A stretch of 37,302 nt of DNA from Micromonosporaceae bacterium (lineage in GTDB: Bacteria; Actinomycetota; Actinomycetes; Mycobacteriales; Micromonosporaceae). Within the stretch, counting starts at the first letter, position 1, and every line of letters begins with the position of its first letter. Made by a program: the position numbers and the translations under genes. Below the pieces are notes generated by a model. That model was not told where the DNA came from and did no database searches. It worked only from the letters and a program-made list of their open reading frames with translations. The DNA lies in contig JAEHDK010000003.1 in NCBI GenBank assembly GCA_016880465.1, positions 1-37,302 on the forward strand, in the 5' to 3' direction. Of this stretch, positions 9,345 to 18,966 are shown one piece after another.

Positions 9345-9794
9345 ATGGCCGTTCACTACCGCGCCCCGGGTTGGCTGACCCGCAACGTGTTCAACCGGGC
9401 GGTGGCATTCCTGACCCGGTACGGGTTGAGCATTCTCGGCTCACGGGTTCTTGCTGTCAAGGGACGCACGAGCGGGGTGTGGCGCACGACGCCGGTGAAC
9501 CTCCTCGAGCACGATGGCCGCCGCTACCTCGTGTCGGCCCGCGGCCACGGGCAGTGGGTGCGCAACCTGCGCGCCGCGGGTACCGGCGAGCTGCGGGTGG
9601 GTAAGCGCACCGAGGCATTTCGCGGTCGTGAGCTCACCGACGATGAGAAGGTGCCGGTGTTGCGGGCGTACCTCAAGAGGTGGAAGGCGGAGGTGGGCAC
9701 GTTCTTCGCCGGTGTCGGTCCCGAATCCAGCGACGAACAGCTTCGCGCGATCGCGCCAGATCATCCCGCGTTCGAGGTCCTGCCCGTCCCGTGA
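9345..9794 (+). CDS. Nitroreductase/quinone reductase family (Ddn-like, deazaflavin-dependent) protein
   Basis: KGRTSGVWRTTPVNLLEHDGRRYLVSARGHGQWVRNLRAAGTGELRVG pattern of the DDN family. Confidence 0.88.
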   Translation: MAVHYRAPGWLTRNVFNRAVAFLTRYGLSILGSRVLAVKGRTSGVWRTTPVNLLEHDGRRYLVSARGHGQWVRNLRAAGTGELRVGKRTEAFRGRELTDDEKVPVLRAYLKRWKAEVGTFFAGVGPESSDEQLRAIAPDHPAFEVLPVP

Positions 9795-9923
9795 CCGGCG
9801 CGTTCCAAACCAGCTCGCGCAACTGGCCAGCCGAGGCGAGGGCGGCGCTGGAGTGGAACTCAGGACGGTGCGAGAGCGGGCGGTACGGGTGCCTCCAGGT
9901 GCTCGAGTAGCACCGCCACGTTG

Positions 9924-10019
9924 CGTCCGGAGTGGCGCGTACATCATCAATGTTGGATCGTGCCGGAACATGCGTTCGGCGATCGTGTGGTTGCCCATGA
10001 GGCACTCGACACAGCGGCC
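9924..10019 (-). pseudogene. Possible DUF302-like gene remnant
   Basis: KLVGRCVECLMGNHTIAERMFRHDPTLMMYAPLRT in a short frame, then loss of frame; neighbouring frames have only short coding-like pieces. Confidence 0.3.
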
Positions 10020-10364
10020 GACCAGCTTGCTCTGCGTTCAGCCAGCGCGTTGAAAGCCTGGGCGTCGTACGGCGGGACCCGTCGTGGTGCCCGGGTCCTC
10101 GCCGGACGGCTCGGCAGAGTCCGGACATGTCCAACGTAACAAGCAGTCCGAACCCTCCGCTCGGGCCGTTCCACCAGTTGCGCAGCCAATCGCCGCGCAT
10201 CGACATGTTTCGGCACGGTCTCCATCATGTCGAGCACCGCGCGGGGGAGTCGCTGGACAGCGAGGGGTGGACTGCATAACTTCACGAGGGAGGTTGGCTC
10301 GAACAGATGTTGCTCGTTCGGCCAGCAGGAGCCAATGGGGCGATCCGGGTAGGAGGCAGGCTAG

Positions 10365-11561
10365 ATGACCAGTCCGACACGCCGCAGACACACGGTGCTC
10401 GGAGCGCTCGTGGCTGCCGTGAGCGCCGTGCTGCTAACGGTGACCTCGGCGGCAGCGGCAGGTGGCGAGCAGGGGACGCCGCCCGCCAAGCCGGTCACCG
10501 TGATGACGAGGAACCTGTACCTCGGGGCAGACCTCAACCCGGCGATCCGCGCCGCGCTGGCCCAGCCCGCTGGCAGCTTCGCCCAGCTGGTCGCCCTGGC
10601 CAACGGCACGCACGCGGTACGGCACATCGTTGACCAGACCAACTACCCGGTCCGCGCCCATTCGCTCGCGAGAGAGGTCGCGACCACCCAGCCGGACCTG
10701 GTCGCGCTACAGGAGGTTGCGCTGTGGCGGCATGGGCCACTCGAGCTCAACCAGGTTGCCGTACCCAACGCAGCCACGGTCGATATTGACTTCCTGCAGA
10801 TACTCATGGCGGAACTCGCGGTGCAGGGGGCGTCCTACGTGGTGGTGAAGGTCCAACAGGAGGCGGACGTCGAGGCCCCGTCATTCGTGGGGACGAACCC
10901 ATTCAGCCCGACCGCGGATGCGTCGGACATCCGGCTGACGATGCGTGATGCGATCCTGATGAAGATTGACCCCGGCCTCACCGTGCTGGACTCCGGGAGC
11001 GCAAACTACGCGACGCGCTTCACGGTGGGCATCGGCCAGCAGAGCTACACGTTCCTGCGTGGCTACGTCTGGGCCGACGTCCGGGTCGGCGCCAAGATCA
11101 TGCGGTTCATCGACACGCACCTGGAGTCGGAATTCTCGATCTACGCGCTGGGACAAGCCAATGAGCTGCTGGCTGGACCAGCCGCGACGTCCAGGTCCGT
11201 CACCATCGCGTGCGACTGCAACTCTGACCCGTTGAACAACAACGGCAAACCCCCATTCGACTCCACGCCTCATTCCGCGCCGTACAACTTCATCGTTGGC
11301 CATGGCTTCACCGACCAATGGCTGCAATTTGCGCCAGCCGAGGAGGGCTGGACCTCCGGGCTGTCAGAACTGGTCAATGACGCGACCGCCGACGGCTTCG
11401 ACCACCGGATCGACATGATCTTTGCTCGTCCGGCCGGGGGTCAGGTCGCCGACGTGGACAAGGGCCAGGTTACCGGTGACGAGATAAGCGACCGGGACCC
11501 GGCGACCGGGCTCTGGCCATCAGACCACGCGGGCGTGGTACTCAGGCTCCGCGGCTGGTAA
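10365..11561 (+). CDS. Secreted endonuclease/exonuclease/phosphatase family protein
   Basis: Signal peptide; VMTRNLYLGADLNP, QPDLVALQEVALWR, FIDTHLES, ACDCNSDP, DHRIDMIF, SDHAGVVLRL motifs. Confidence 0.88.
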   Translation: MTSPTRRRHTVLGALVAAVSAVLLTVTSAAAAGGEQGTPPAKPVTVMTRNLYLGADLNPAIRAALAQPAGSFAQLVALANGTHAVRHIVDQTNYPVRAHSLAREVATTQPDLVALQEVALWRHGPLELNQVAVPNAATVDIDFLQILMAELAVQGASYVVVKVQQEADVEAPSFVGTNPFSPTADASDIRLTMRDAILMKIDPGLTVLDSGSANYATRFTVGIGQQSYTFLRGYVWADVRVGAKIMRFIDTHLESEFSIYALGQANELLAGPAATSRSVTIACDCNSDPLNNNGKPPFDSTPHSAPYNFIVGHGFTDQWLQFAPAEEGWTSGLSELVNDATADGFDHRIDMIFARPAGGQVADVDKGQVTGDEISDRDPATGLWPSDHAGVVLRLRGW

Positions 11562-11822
11562 CGGCACGGAGGGCGGGCCGCAGAAACCCATCCGCTGAAA
11601 CCGGACAGGGTGCTGTGGCCCGACCTCCGTACGGCTCGCCGGCTTACCGGGTCGCTGGGCTGCGGGCGTCGTGTTCGCCTCGGCTGCCGGTCGGCTGGTG
11701 AAGTCGCCGCGACGAACCCTCCCCCTGCCTCCACGGGCGTGCCTGTGGATCACGACCGGCACGCCGTGTAAGGATCGGACTAATCCCGGTTCGGACCGCA
11801 TGCGGGCGGGTACGGATGACTC

Positions 11823-12047
11823 ATGTCCGGCAAGCAAATGGAGGGCGACAACCAGCAGCGCCGTCGGCGCGGCCGGGACGCCCGGAGTGAGGGTGAAGCG
11901 CCGAGCGAGGCACAGGTGACGCTCGGTGCGTCCAAGGCGCCTGAGCACGTGCCGCACAGCGCCGACCATGAAGAACACGTGACGGCGCCGTTGCGGGGCA
12001 AGCAGCGCGCCTCACAAGTCGAGCGCAAGCGCGGAGTGTCGCCATAG
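11823..12047 (+). CDS. Small charged hypothetical protein
   Basis: MSGKQMEGDNQQRRRRGRDARSEGEAPSEAQVTLGASKAPEHV...DHEEHVTAPLRGKQ; resembles recurrent short actinobacterial proteins (from memory). Confidence 0.5.
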   Translation: MSGKQMEGDNQQRRRRGRDARSEGEAPSEAQVTLGASKAPEHVPHSADHEEHVTAPLRGKQRASQVERKRGVSP

Positions 12048-12156
12048 CGGGTCGGGTCGACCGCGAACTGATGCCGGCGGTGGGCGGGGGTGGAGCGCGA
12101 TGCGGCCGTGTGCCACGCGGTACTCATGTGGTAGCCGATCGGGTTGTCGCCCGGGT

Positions 12157-12590
12157 CTAATGTGGACGTTGTGCGTACCCCCAGCCGGAGAAAGGATGGT
12201 CGGACATCAGCTGGCGTACCACGGTGGTGACCCGGTTGCGCGGGACGATCCCGCTCCACAGTAGCTGGCCCAAGTTGGACGTCATCGAGTCGATCCGGCG
12301 CATTTCCCCGTCCAGTCCGACCGCGTAATAGCCGCCTCGTTCGTCGATCCAGAAGTCGCGGTTGAACCGTACGCGCAGCTCGTCGGCTTCGGCCCGCAGC
12401 CGCTGCGCCAGGACCAGATCGTCGGCTGTGTGGCCCCCTGGTATGCGGCGATCGCCAGCAGTGCCCTGCGCGCCAGCAGCGGCCCGAAGGCCACTGTCTG
12501 GTACGCGGTGATTAGCGTGTCCCGGCCGAAGAGGGTCAGGAACCAGGGCAGCCCGGCAGCGGGCAGGACTACCCGCTCACCAAAGCTGAT
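12157..12590 (-). pseudogene. Amylo-alpha-1,6-glucosidase / glycogen debranching-type remnant with internal deletion
   Basis: GERVVLPAAGLPWFLTLFGRDTLITAYQTVAFGPLLARRALLAIAAYQG in one frame; then in another frame TADDLVLAQRLRAEADELRVRFNRDFWIDERGGYYAVGLDGEMRRIDSMTSNLGQLLWSGIVPRNRVTTVVRQLMSDHPFSGWG; the intervening catalytic region is missing. Confidence 0.75.
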
Positions 12591-12741
12591 CGGCGTGTCC
12601 GCGGCGCAGCCGCGCTTGCGGCTCGTGCCCATATGACGGGAACCGGTTTTCCCCGAGTTCAGTGCATCTGAATGGATGGACAGCGAAGCTCGCCTATCCG
12701 TAGAGTCGGCCGCACTGTAGCGCCGCGCCCCGGAGGCGACC

Positions 12742-14904
12742 GTGAAACCGTTGTTCCGTCGGACGTCCACGCTTGCTGTGCTGGTTGCCGCAGCACTGGG
12801 CGCAACCGTGCTGGTGGCGGTGCCCGCGTCCGCGGCGACACCGACCCGCGTGCTCATCGTCGGCGACTCGATCACGCAGGGTTCGGCCGGCGACTACACG
12901 TGGCGGTACCGGCTGTGGAAGCGCCTGCAGGTGAGCGCTCCGGGTGGGGTCGACTTCGTCGGTGACCGGACGTACCTGTTCGACAACATCGAGGGAGAGC
13001 AGGGCTCGCAGGCGTACGCGGACGGCAACTTCGACAAGCAGCATCACGCAGAGTGGGGCCGGCCGCTGGTCTACGAGAAGGACATCATCGCCTCCGCGGT
13101 GAGCAGTTCGGCGGCCCAGGTCGTGCTCGTCCTGCTCGGCATCAACGACCTGGTCTGGTGGGGTGCGACACCGGCGGAGGTCAGCGGGTGGATGGACGAG
13201 TTCATCTCGAACGCCCGGGCGGCCAACCCCTCGGTACGGATCGTCATCGGGCACGTGCTCAGCCGGTACGACCTCTGGGCCGGCACGGTGGTGAACGGCG
13301 CGGCAACCGCAGAGCTCAACGACCGGTACAACCAGCTCGCCAGCCAGCGTTCGACCGCTACATCGCCAGTGGTGACCGCGAGCACGGATGCGGGTTGGGA
13401 CCCGAAGGTGCACACCTGGGACGGCACGCACCCCAACTCCACCGGAGAGGTGCGGATCGCCGCCAAGTTCGCCGACGCGCTCGCCGGGTTGGGCATCGGC
13501 GCGCCGTACGGCACCATCCCGAGCTCGGTGGCATGGGGCGTCGCCGCCGGTGCCACCACGCTGACCAGCCTGGACCGCGCGGTCCGGCTCAGCTGGCCGA
13601 CCATTCCCGGTGCCAACGCATACTTCATCGAGCAGAAGCTCGTGTCGATCGGGGAGACGAGTTTTACCCGGCTGCCGTACCCGGTGCCCGGCAACAGCTG
13701 GACGGCCCAGTTGTTGCTGGCCGGCTGGATCGTGGAGTTCCGGGTGGTGCCGGTCAAGGGGCTGATGGCCGGGGTAGCCGGTGCGGCGGGCCGGGCCACG
13801 GTCGGTGGGGTCCGGCCGACCGACCGGCCGCTACTGTACGGCGCACCGAGCAGCGACGTGCACATGGCCCAGTTGCTGTGGACCGCGGTCGACCACGCCA
13901 CCGGTTACTTCATCGAGCAGATGGACCTTGGCGTGCACACTCTGTCGTGGACCCGGCTGCCGTGGCCGGTGCCGGGCACCTCGTTCAACCCGGGTGTCCT
14001 TCAGGCCGGCCACTGGTACCGGTTCCGGGTGGTACCGACCAACGGTCTGCTGACCGGGCCGGCCTCCGCGTCGGTCGACATCCGGACCACCGGCGTGCCG
14101 TACTATGAGGCGTTCTACGCGCTCGGCGACTCGTACTCCTCGGGGCTGGGCACGCTGGGTACGGTCGGCTCGTACACCGGCGGAAGCTGCAAACGGTCGT
14201 CGGTGGCGTGGCCTTATCTCACCAAGACCGGCTGGGAGCCTACGCCTGTGCATCTGGCGTGTGCCGGGGCGAAGACGCCCGACCTGCGCGGTGGGCAGCT
14301 GTCGTCGGTGCCGCAGAACCCGGGCGCGGTCCTGATCACGCTGACCATCGGCGGCAACGATGTGGACTTCGGGCCGGAGGCGACCAAGTGCTGGCAGGAG
14401 GACTGCACCGCCGACGAGCCTATCCTCAACGCGCGCATCGACGCGATGGACAGCACGTTGCGCGCGACCTACCGGGACATCCGCAACCGGGCACCCGGCG
14501 CGGACATCGTCGTGGCCGGGTACCCGAAGCTCATCATGCCGCCGGAGACGGCCAACTGTTCCATTGTCTTCCGCAGCGGCTTCCCTGGTGTCGGCGACGG
14601 TTTCCAGCACAACGAGAAGCGGATGATCCGCCGGCTCGCCGCCCGGCTCAACGGCGTCATCCAGCGAGCCGGAGACGCGGAAGGCATCGTGGTCGCGGTA
14701 CGCGAGGTCGAGGCCTGGTTCGACGGTCACGAGGCGTGTGCCGGCTCCAACGGCGAGTACATCAACCAACTGGCCGAGTGCACGGCGTACCCGGTCGGCT
14801 GTGCTGGCACGCTGCACCCCAACTACGGCGGGCAGTTGGCCTACGCGTACGCGGTCAACCAGCGACGGGTGGGCCTGAACGAGCATGGCTACGTCCGGTA
14901 CTGA
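12742..14904 (+). CDS. Secreted protein with two SGNH/GDSL hydrolase domains flanking two fibronectin-III-like segments
   Basis: Signal peptide; domain 1 VGDSIT...LGINDL...DGTHPNSTGEVR; domain 2 LGDSYSSG...IGGNDVDF...LHPNYGGQ; two WTRLPWPVPGTSF-type repeats between. Confidence 0.88.
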   Translation: MKPLFRRTSTLAVLVAAALGATVLVAVPASAATPTRVLIVGDSITQGSAGDYTWRYRLWKRLQVSAPGGVDFVGDRTYLFDNIEGEQGSQAYADGNFDKQHHAEWGRPLVYEKDIIASAVSSSAAQVVLVLLGINDLVWWGATPAEVSGWMDEFISNARAANPSVRIVIGHVLSRYDLWAGTVVNGAATAELNDRYNQLASQRSTATSPVVTASTDAGWDPKVHTWDGTHPNSTGEVRIAAKFADALAGLGIGAPYGTIPSSVAWGVAAGATTLTSLDRAVRLSWPTIPGANAYFIEQKLVSIGETSFTRLPYPVPGNSWTAQLLLAGWIVEFRVVPVKGLMAGVAGAAGRATVGGVRPTDRPLLYGAPSSDVHMAQLLWTAVDHATGYFIEQMDLGVHTLSWTRLPWPVPGTSFNPGVLQAGHWYRFRVVPTNGLLTGPASASVDIRTTGVPYYEAFYALGDSYSSGLGTLGTVGSYTGGSCKRSSVAWPYLTKTGWEPTPVHLACAGAKTPDLRGGQLSSVPQNPGAVLITLTIGGNDVDFGPEATKCWQEDCTADEPILNARIDAMDSTLRATYRDIRNRAPGADIVVAGYPKLIMPPETANCSIVFRSGFPGVGDGFQHNEKRMIRRLAARLNGVIQRAGDAEGIVVAVREVEAWFDGHEACAGSNGEYINQLAECTAYPVGCAGTLHPNYGGQLAYAYAVNQRRVGLNEHGYVRY

Positions 14905-14933
14905 GTAGCGCGGGGCGGAGCTTCACCCGCCGG

Positions 14934-15887
14934 TCAGCGCCAGGCGTCGGCTACCGGCGCGGCGCGGCTTGCCTCGCCGACCGGCGGGAGGCCGTACAAG
15001 TCCTCGATGGTGCGCAGGACGGTGTAGTGGGTCACGGCCTCGTCGTAGCGACCCGGTCGTACCATCGGGCCGGCGAACAGGGTGAGAATCTGGTTGCCGG
15101 CGCTGTTGTCGTTCTCGTCGAACGTGATGACGAGCAGGCTGTTGTGCGTGTCGGCCCAGCGAAGGTAGCTGTCGAGGTGCGACTTCGCCCACCGGTCACC
15201 TGCGGCGATACCACAGTCGTGCATGTCGTTGCACAGGTTCGGGACCACGAACGACACGGTCGGCAGCCTCCCGTAGTCGGCTGGGAAGGCGGTGTACGGC
15301 TGGTTGGCGCTGGCCGGCACGTTGTCGAAGTCGACCCACGGGTTGTGCTTGCGGGCGTAGCCGGCGCGGGAGCAGCCGGTGTACCCCCCGCCCGGCATGT
15401 CTTCGGAGTATCCGGTGAAGGTACGCCCCGCGTCGAGCAGCTGCCGGCCGAGATTCTGCCGACCAGACAGCCGGACGGGGCAGTGGTCGTCGGTGACGCC
15501 GTGGGTGGAACCGGAGAACAGTGCGAGGTAGTTGGGCTGGCTCGGGTGCGCGACCGCATGGGCGTTGGTGAACACGGCCGCACGGCCAAGTAGCCCGTTG
15601 AGGTACGGCGCCTTCGGGTTACCGACGATGTCCGCGAACGACTTGTTCTCAAAGACTGCGACCAGCACGTGGTCCGGCCGTGGGAGCTGGCTGGCGGACC
15701 CGGCTGCCGTCGAGCCGACCGGCGACGGAGCCGCAGCTGGTCCCGTGGTCGCCGACTGCCGCGGGTTGACCGGTGCGGTCACCGGATCGCGCGGCCCGGT
15801 CGTACAGGCAGCCAGCCCGACCACAGCCGCCAACGATCCCAGGACCAGCAGTGCCCGCGCCGTCTTGCTCGCCCAGCCCGTACCCAT
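14934..15887 (-). CDS. Phosphoesterase family (PF04185-like) lipoprotein
   Basis: Lipobox VVGLAAC; HVLVAVFENKSFADI, HPSQPNYLALFSGSTHGVTDD, LLVITFDENDN. Confidence 0.88.
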   Translation of the reverse strand: MGTGWASKTARALLVLGSLAAVVGLAACTTGPRDPVTAPVNPRQSATTGPAAAPSPVGSTAAGSASQLPRPDHVLVAVFENKSFADIVGNPKAPYLNGLLGRAAVFTNAHAVAHPSQPNYLALFSGSTHGVTDDHCPVRLSGRQNLGRQLLDAGRTFTGYSEDMPGGGYTGCSRAGYARKHNPWVDFDNVPASANQPYTAFPADYGRLPTVSFVVPNLCNDMHDCGIAAGDRWAKSHLDSYLRWADTHNSLLVITFDENDNSAGNQILTLFAGPMVRPGRYDEAVTHYTVLRTIEDLYGLPPVGEASRAAPVADAWR

Positions 15888-15945
15888 AAATGAGATAATA
15901 GCGGACTAATTGGGCGGCCGACCCGGCGGGTACCTGCTACGCGTT

Positions 15946-15960
15946 TGTCTACTGTAGACA
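15946..15960. promoter_or_regulatory. Perfect 15-nt palindrome TGTCTAC-T-GTAGACA, possible operator
   Basis: 7-bp arms around one central base, upstream of the phosphoesterase start and overlapping the stop codon of the dihydrofolate reductase-like gene. Confidence 0.5.
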
Positions 15961-16503
15961 GTAATGGAGGTGGACCACCCCGTTGTCGAAGCGGTGCTCG
16001 TCCAACAGCTCGAGCGAGAGCCGTACGTGGTCGGGCAGGGCCGGGGTGCCGCCGCCGACCACGACCGGGTTGAGGAACAGGTGCAGCTCGTCGACCAGTC
16101 CCGCCCGCAGTGCCGCCGCGGCCAGCTCCGGTCCGCCCACGCTGAGGTCGCGCTGCGCCGACGCCTTCCACCGCCGGACCGTGTCGGGGTCGAATGTGCG
16201 CTCGATCCGGGTCCGGGCGCTGGACACCGCATCGAGGGTACCCGAGAAGACCACCTTGTCGGCGGCCTGCCAGATGCCGGTGAAGTCGGCCACGACGGGC
16301 GGCTGGTCGGTGGTGTCCATGGTCTCCCAGGCGACCATGACCTGGTAGAGCCGCCTCCCGTACAGGTAGGTCCCGATCTCCCGCTCGAGGTCGTTGACGA
16401 ACGCGTGGACCTGTTCGTCGGGGGCGGACCAGTCGAAGTTACCGTTCTCGTCCGCCACGTAGCCGTCCAAGGACGCGATCGCCGAGTAGATGAGTCTTGC
16501 CAT
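15949..16503 (-). CDS. Dihydrofolate reductase family protein (RibD C-terminal-like)
   Basis: MARLIYSAIASLDGYVADENGNFDW...DLSVGGPELAAAALRAGLVDELHLFLNPVVVGGGTPAL. Confidence 0.9.
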   Translation of the reverse strand: MARLIYSAIASLDGYVADENGNFDWSAPDEQVHAFVNDLEREIGTYLYGRRLYQVMVAWETMDTTDQPPVVADFTGIWQAADKVVFSGTLDAVSSARTRIERTFDPDTVRRWKASAQRDLSVGGPELAAAALRAGLVDELHLFLNPVVVGGGTPALPDHVRLSLELLDEHRFDNGVVHLHYCLQ

Positions 16504-16799
16504 GACGCTCAACATACGGCTACCGCCGCGGTTGGTCGGGCAGTCACCGACCCGGTACGCGACGCCACCGCGATACTTTGCTAACAGCATTGGTGTGATT
16601 ACTCTTTGTCGACGGTTGATCGCTGGATCCGGGCGCGCCGCCTTTGTGGCGCGTTCGCTGTCGAAAGCAGCCGCGCCTGTTCGTCGTACTTGCGGGGTAG
16701 AACTGTGGTTGGCCCGACCGCGCCGGTCGGGTCGGCGAGGTCCGCTCCGGCGGACGGTCAACCCAGGCACGTCACCGAACGAACTGGAAGGATGAGGGC

Positions 16800-17915
16800 A
16801 TGAGCGGGGTACGGGTACTCGTCGGCACGCGCAAGGGTGCGTTCACGCTGACATCGGACGGTAAGCGCAGTGACTGGCGGGTCGACGGGCCGCACTTCGG
16901 CGGATGGGAGATCTACCACCTCGCCGGGTCGCCGGCCGACCCGAACCGGCTCTACGCCTCGCGGTCCAGCGGCTGGTTCGGGCAGGTCATGCAGCGCTCG
17001 GACGACGGCGGCCGGAGCTGGACGACGGTCGGCAACGACTTCACGTACGCGGGTGAGGTCGGCGACCACCTCTGGTACGACGGCACCCCGCGGCCGTGGG
17101 AGTTCAAGCGGATCTGGCACATCGAGCCGTCCCGGGACGACCCGGACACGGTGTACGCGGGGGCCGAGGACGCGGCGCTCTACATCTCGCGCGACGGCGG
17201 TCTCAAGTGGACGGAGCTCACCGCTCTCCGCCAGCATCCGACCGGACCGACCTGGCAGCCGGGCGCCGGTGGCATGTGCCTGCACACGATCATCCTCGAC
17301 CCGGTGCACAAGGACCGGATCTTTGTCGCCATCTCGGCCGCGGGCGCGTTCCGCAGCGACGACGCCGGCGCCACCTGGCTGCCCATCAACAAGGGCCTGC
17401 GCTCGGGCGAGATTCCGGACGACGACGCCGAGGTCGGCCACTGCGTGCACCGCATCGCGCAGCACCCGGCGCGTCCGGACACCCTGTTCATGCAGAAGCA
17501 CTGGGACGTCATGCGCAGCGACGACGCCGGCGGGCACTGGCGTGAGATCAGCGGCGAGCTGCCCTCCGACTTCGGCTTCCCGATCGCCGTACACGCCCAC
17601 GAGCCGGAGACCATTTACGTCGTGCCCATCAAGAGTGACTCCGAGCACTTCCCGCCGGAGGGCAAGCTCCGCGTCTACCGCAGTCGCACCGGCGGCGACG
17701 AGTGGGAGCCGCTGACCAACGGCCTGCCGCAGTCGGACTGCTACGTCAACGTCTACCGGGACGCTATGGCGGTCGACACCCTCGACCCGTGCGGGATCTA
17801 CTTCGGCACCTCGGGCGGCCAGGTCTACCGCTCAGCCGACAACGGCGACACCTGGGCGCCGATCGTACGGGACCTGCCGGCCGTGCTCTCCGTGGAAGTC
17901 CAGGTGCTGGCGTGA
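16800..17915 (+). CDS. BNR/Asp-box beta-propeller protein (commonly annotated exo-alpha-sialidase/glycosyl hydrolase)
   Basis: Six Asp-box-like repeats: [53 protein letters not shown]. Confidence 0.85.
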   Translation: MSGVRVLVGTRKGAFTLTSDGKRSDWRVDGPHFGGWEIYHLAGSPADPNRLYASRSSGWFGQVMQRSDDGGRSWTTVGNDFTYAGEVGDHLWYDGTPRPWEFKRIWHIEPSRDDPDTVYAGAEDAALYISRDGGLKWTELTALRQHPTGPTWQPGAGGMCLHTIILDPVHKDRIFVAISAAGAFRSDDAGATWLPINKGLRSGEIPDDDAEVGHCVHRIAQHPARPDTLFMQKHWDVMRSDDAGGHWREISGELPSDFGFPIAVHAHEPETIYVVPIKSDSEHFPPEGKLRVYRSRTGGDEWEPLTNGLPQSDCYVNVYRDAMAVDTLDPCGIYFGTSGGQVYRSADNGDTWAPIVRDLPAVLSVEVQVLA

Positions 17916-18223
17916 TCCGGGTCGTCCTCCCGGCCCACCTCAAGGGCCTGGCCCACGTCACCGGCGAGGTGCGCGTTGAGGTGCCCGACCTCGGGACGGA
18001 CGGCGCGGTCACGCAGCGCCTGGTACTGGACGCCCTCGAAGCCCGGTACCCCATGCTGCTCGGCACCATCCGCGACCGCCACAGCGGGGAGCGCCGCGCG
18101 TTCGTGCGTTTCTACGCCTGCGAGGAGGACCTGTCCAACGAGTCGCCGGACACCGCGTTGCCCCACCGGGTGATCAACGGCGAGGAGCCGTTCATCATCC
18201 TCGGCGCGATGGCCGGGGGATAG
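17912..18223 (+). CDS. MoaD/ThiS family-like protein with C-terminal Gly-Gly
   Basis: GTG start overlaps the upstream stop (GTGA); [24 protein letters not shown]...[17 protein letters not shown]...[12 protein letters not shown]...[17 protein letters not shown]. Confidence 0.82.
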   Translation: MIRVVLPAHLKGLAHVTGEVRVEVPDLGTDGAVTQRLVLDALEARYPMLLGTIRDRHSGERRAFVRFYACEEDLSNESPDTALPHRVINGEEPFIILGAMAGG

Positions 18224-18249
18224 GGGGCAGCGGGCGACGGCCCGATCGA

Positions 18250-18963
18250 CTAGCCGTGCGGTGTGCCTCCGGTGGGCTCGGAGACCGATCCAGCTGCGGC
18301 GGTGACCCGGCTGGCGTGGCGCTCGAGCCAACCGGGCCAGACGCGCTGGGCGACGGCGACGCGGAGCCGGCCACCGAGGTGCATCGCCTGCGCGACCCCG
18401 CGGTAGCCGGGCAGTACGCCGGCCGCGATCAGGATGTGTCCGAGCAGAACCGGTGTGATCACGTAGGTGGCCCACGTGTGCAGGCGTAGCAGCCATACGT
18501 AGCTGGCGCCCCCGGCAACGACCGCAAGCCCGGTTCCCGTACCGACCAGCGTAGCCAGCAGGCCGACCAGAGCCAGGTTGGCGATCCGTTGCCCGGGGTC
18601 GAAGTGGCCCTCGTGGCGGGTGAAGCGCCCCGTCGCCAGCGCGGCCGGCCAGCGTACGAACCAGCGCAGGTCGCCGCGGTCGTAGCGCACCGACTCGCGC
18701 AGGAACGTCGCCGCCGCGCGGGCGCCGAACGTGACGCCCAGCGCGGCGATGACGGTCAGCGCCCAGCCGACGTAGGTATGGAGCGCCACGTCGCTCACAC
18801 CGGTGAGCCGTGCTGCCGGGCTCGGTCGTCCCTCATGGCCGGTCAGCAGCCACCACCCGGTGCCGAGGAGTACCAGCACCGTGACGTACGTGGCGGCATG
18901 GAACCAGCGGACGGCACGCGAGTAGCGCTCGACCACCGGCGTGGCCGATCGGGTGGCGGTCAT
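18250..18963 (-). CDS. Cytochrome b/b6 domain protein (formate dehydrogenase gamma-like)
   Basis: Multiple TM helices with conserved His positions: RWFHAATYVTVLVLLGTGWWLL, ALHTYVGWALTVIAALG, LLRLHTWATYVITPVLLGHILIAAG. Confidence 0.82.
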   Translation of the reverse strand: MTATRSATPVVERYSRAVRWFHAATYVTVLVLLGTGWWLLTGHEGRPSPAARLTGVSDVALHTYVGWALTVIAALGVTFGARAAATFLRESVRYDRGDLRWFVRWPAALATGRFTRHEGHFDPGQRIANLALVGLLATLVGTGTGLAVVAGGASYVWLLRLHTWATYVITPVLLGHILIAAGVLPGYRGVAQAMHLGGRLRVAVAQRVWPGWLERHASRVTAAAGSVSEPTGGTPHG

Positions 18964-18966
18964 CGG

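Noticed and set aside
13831-14886. 351-aa minus-strand ORF
   Set aside because: Shadow of the dual SGNH gene
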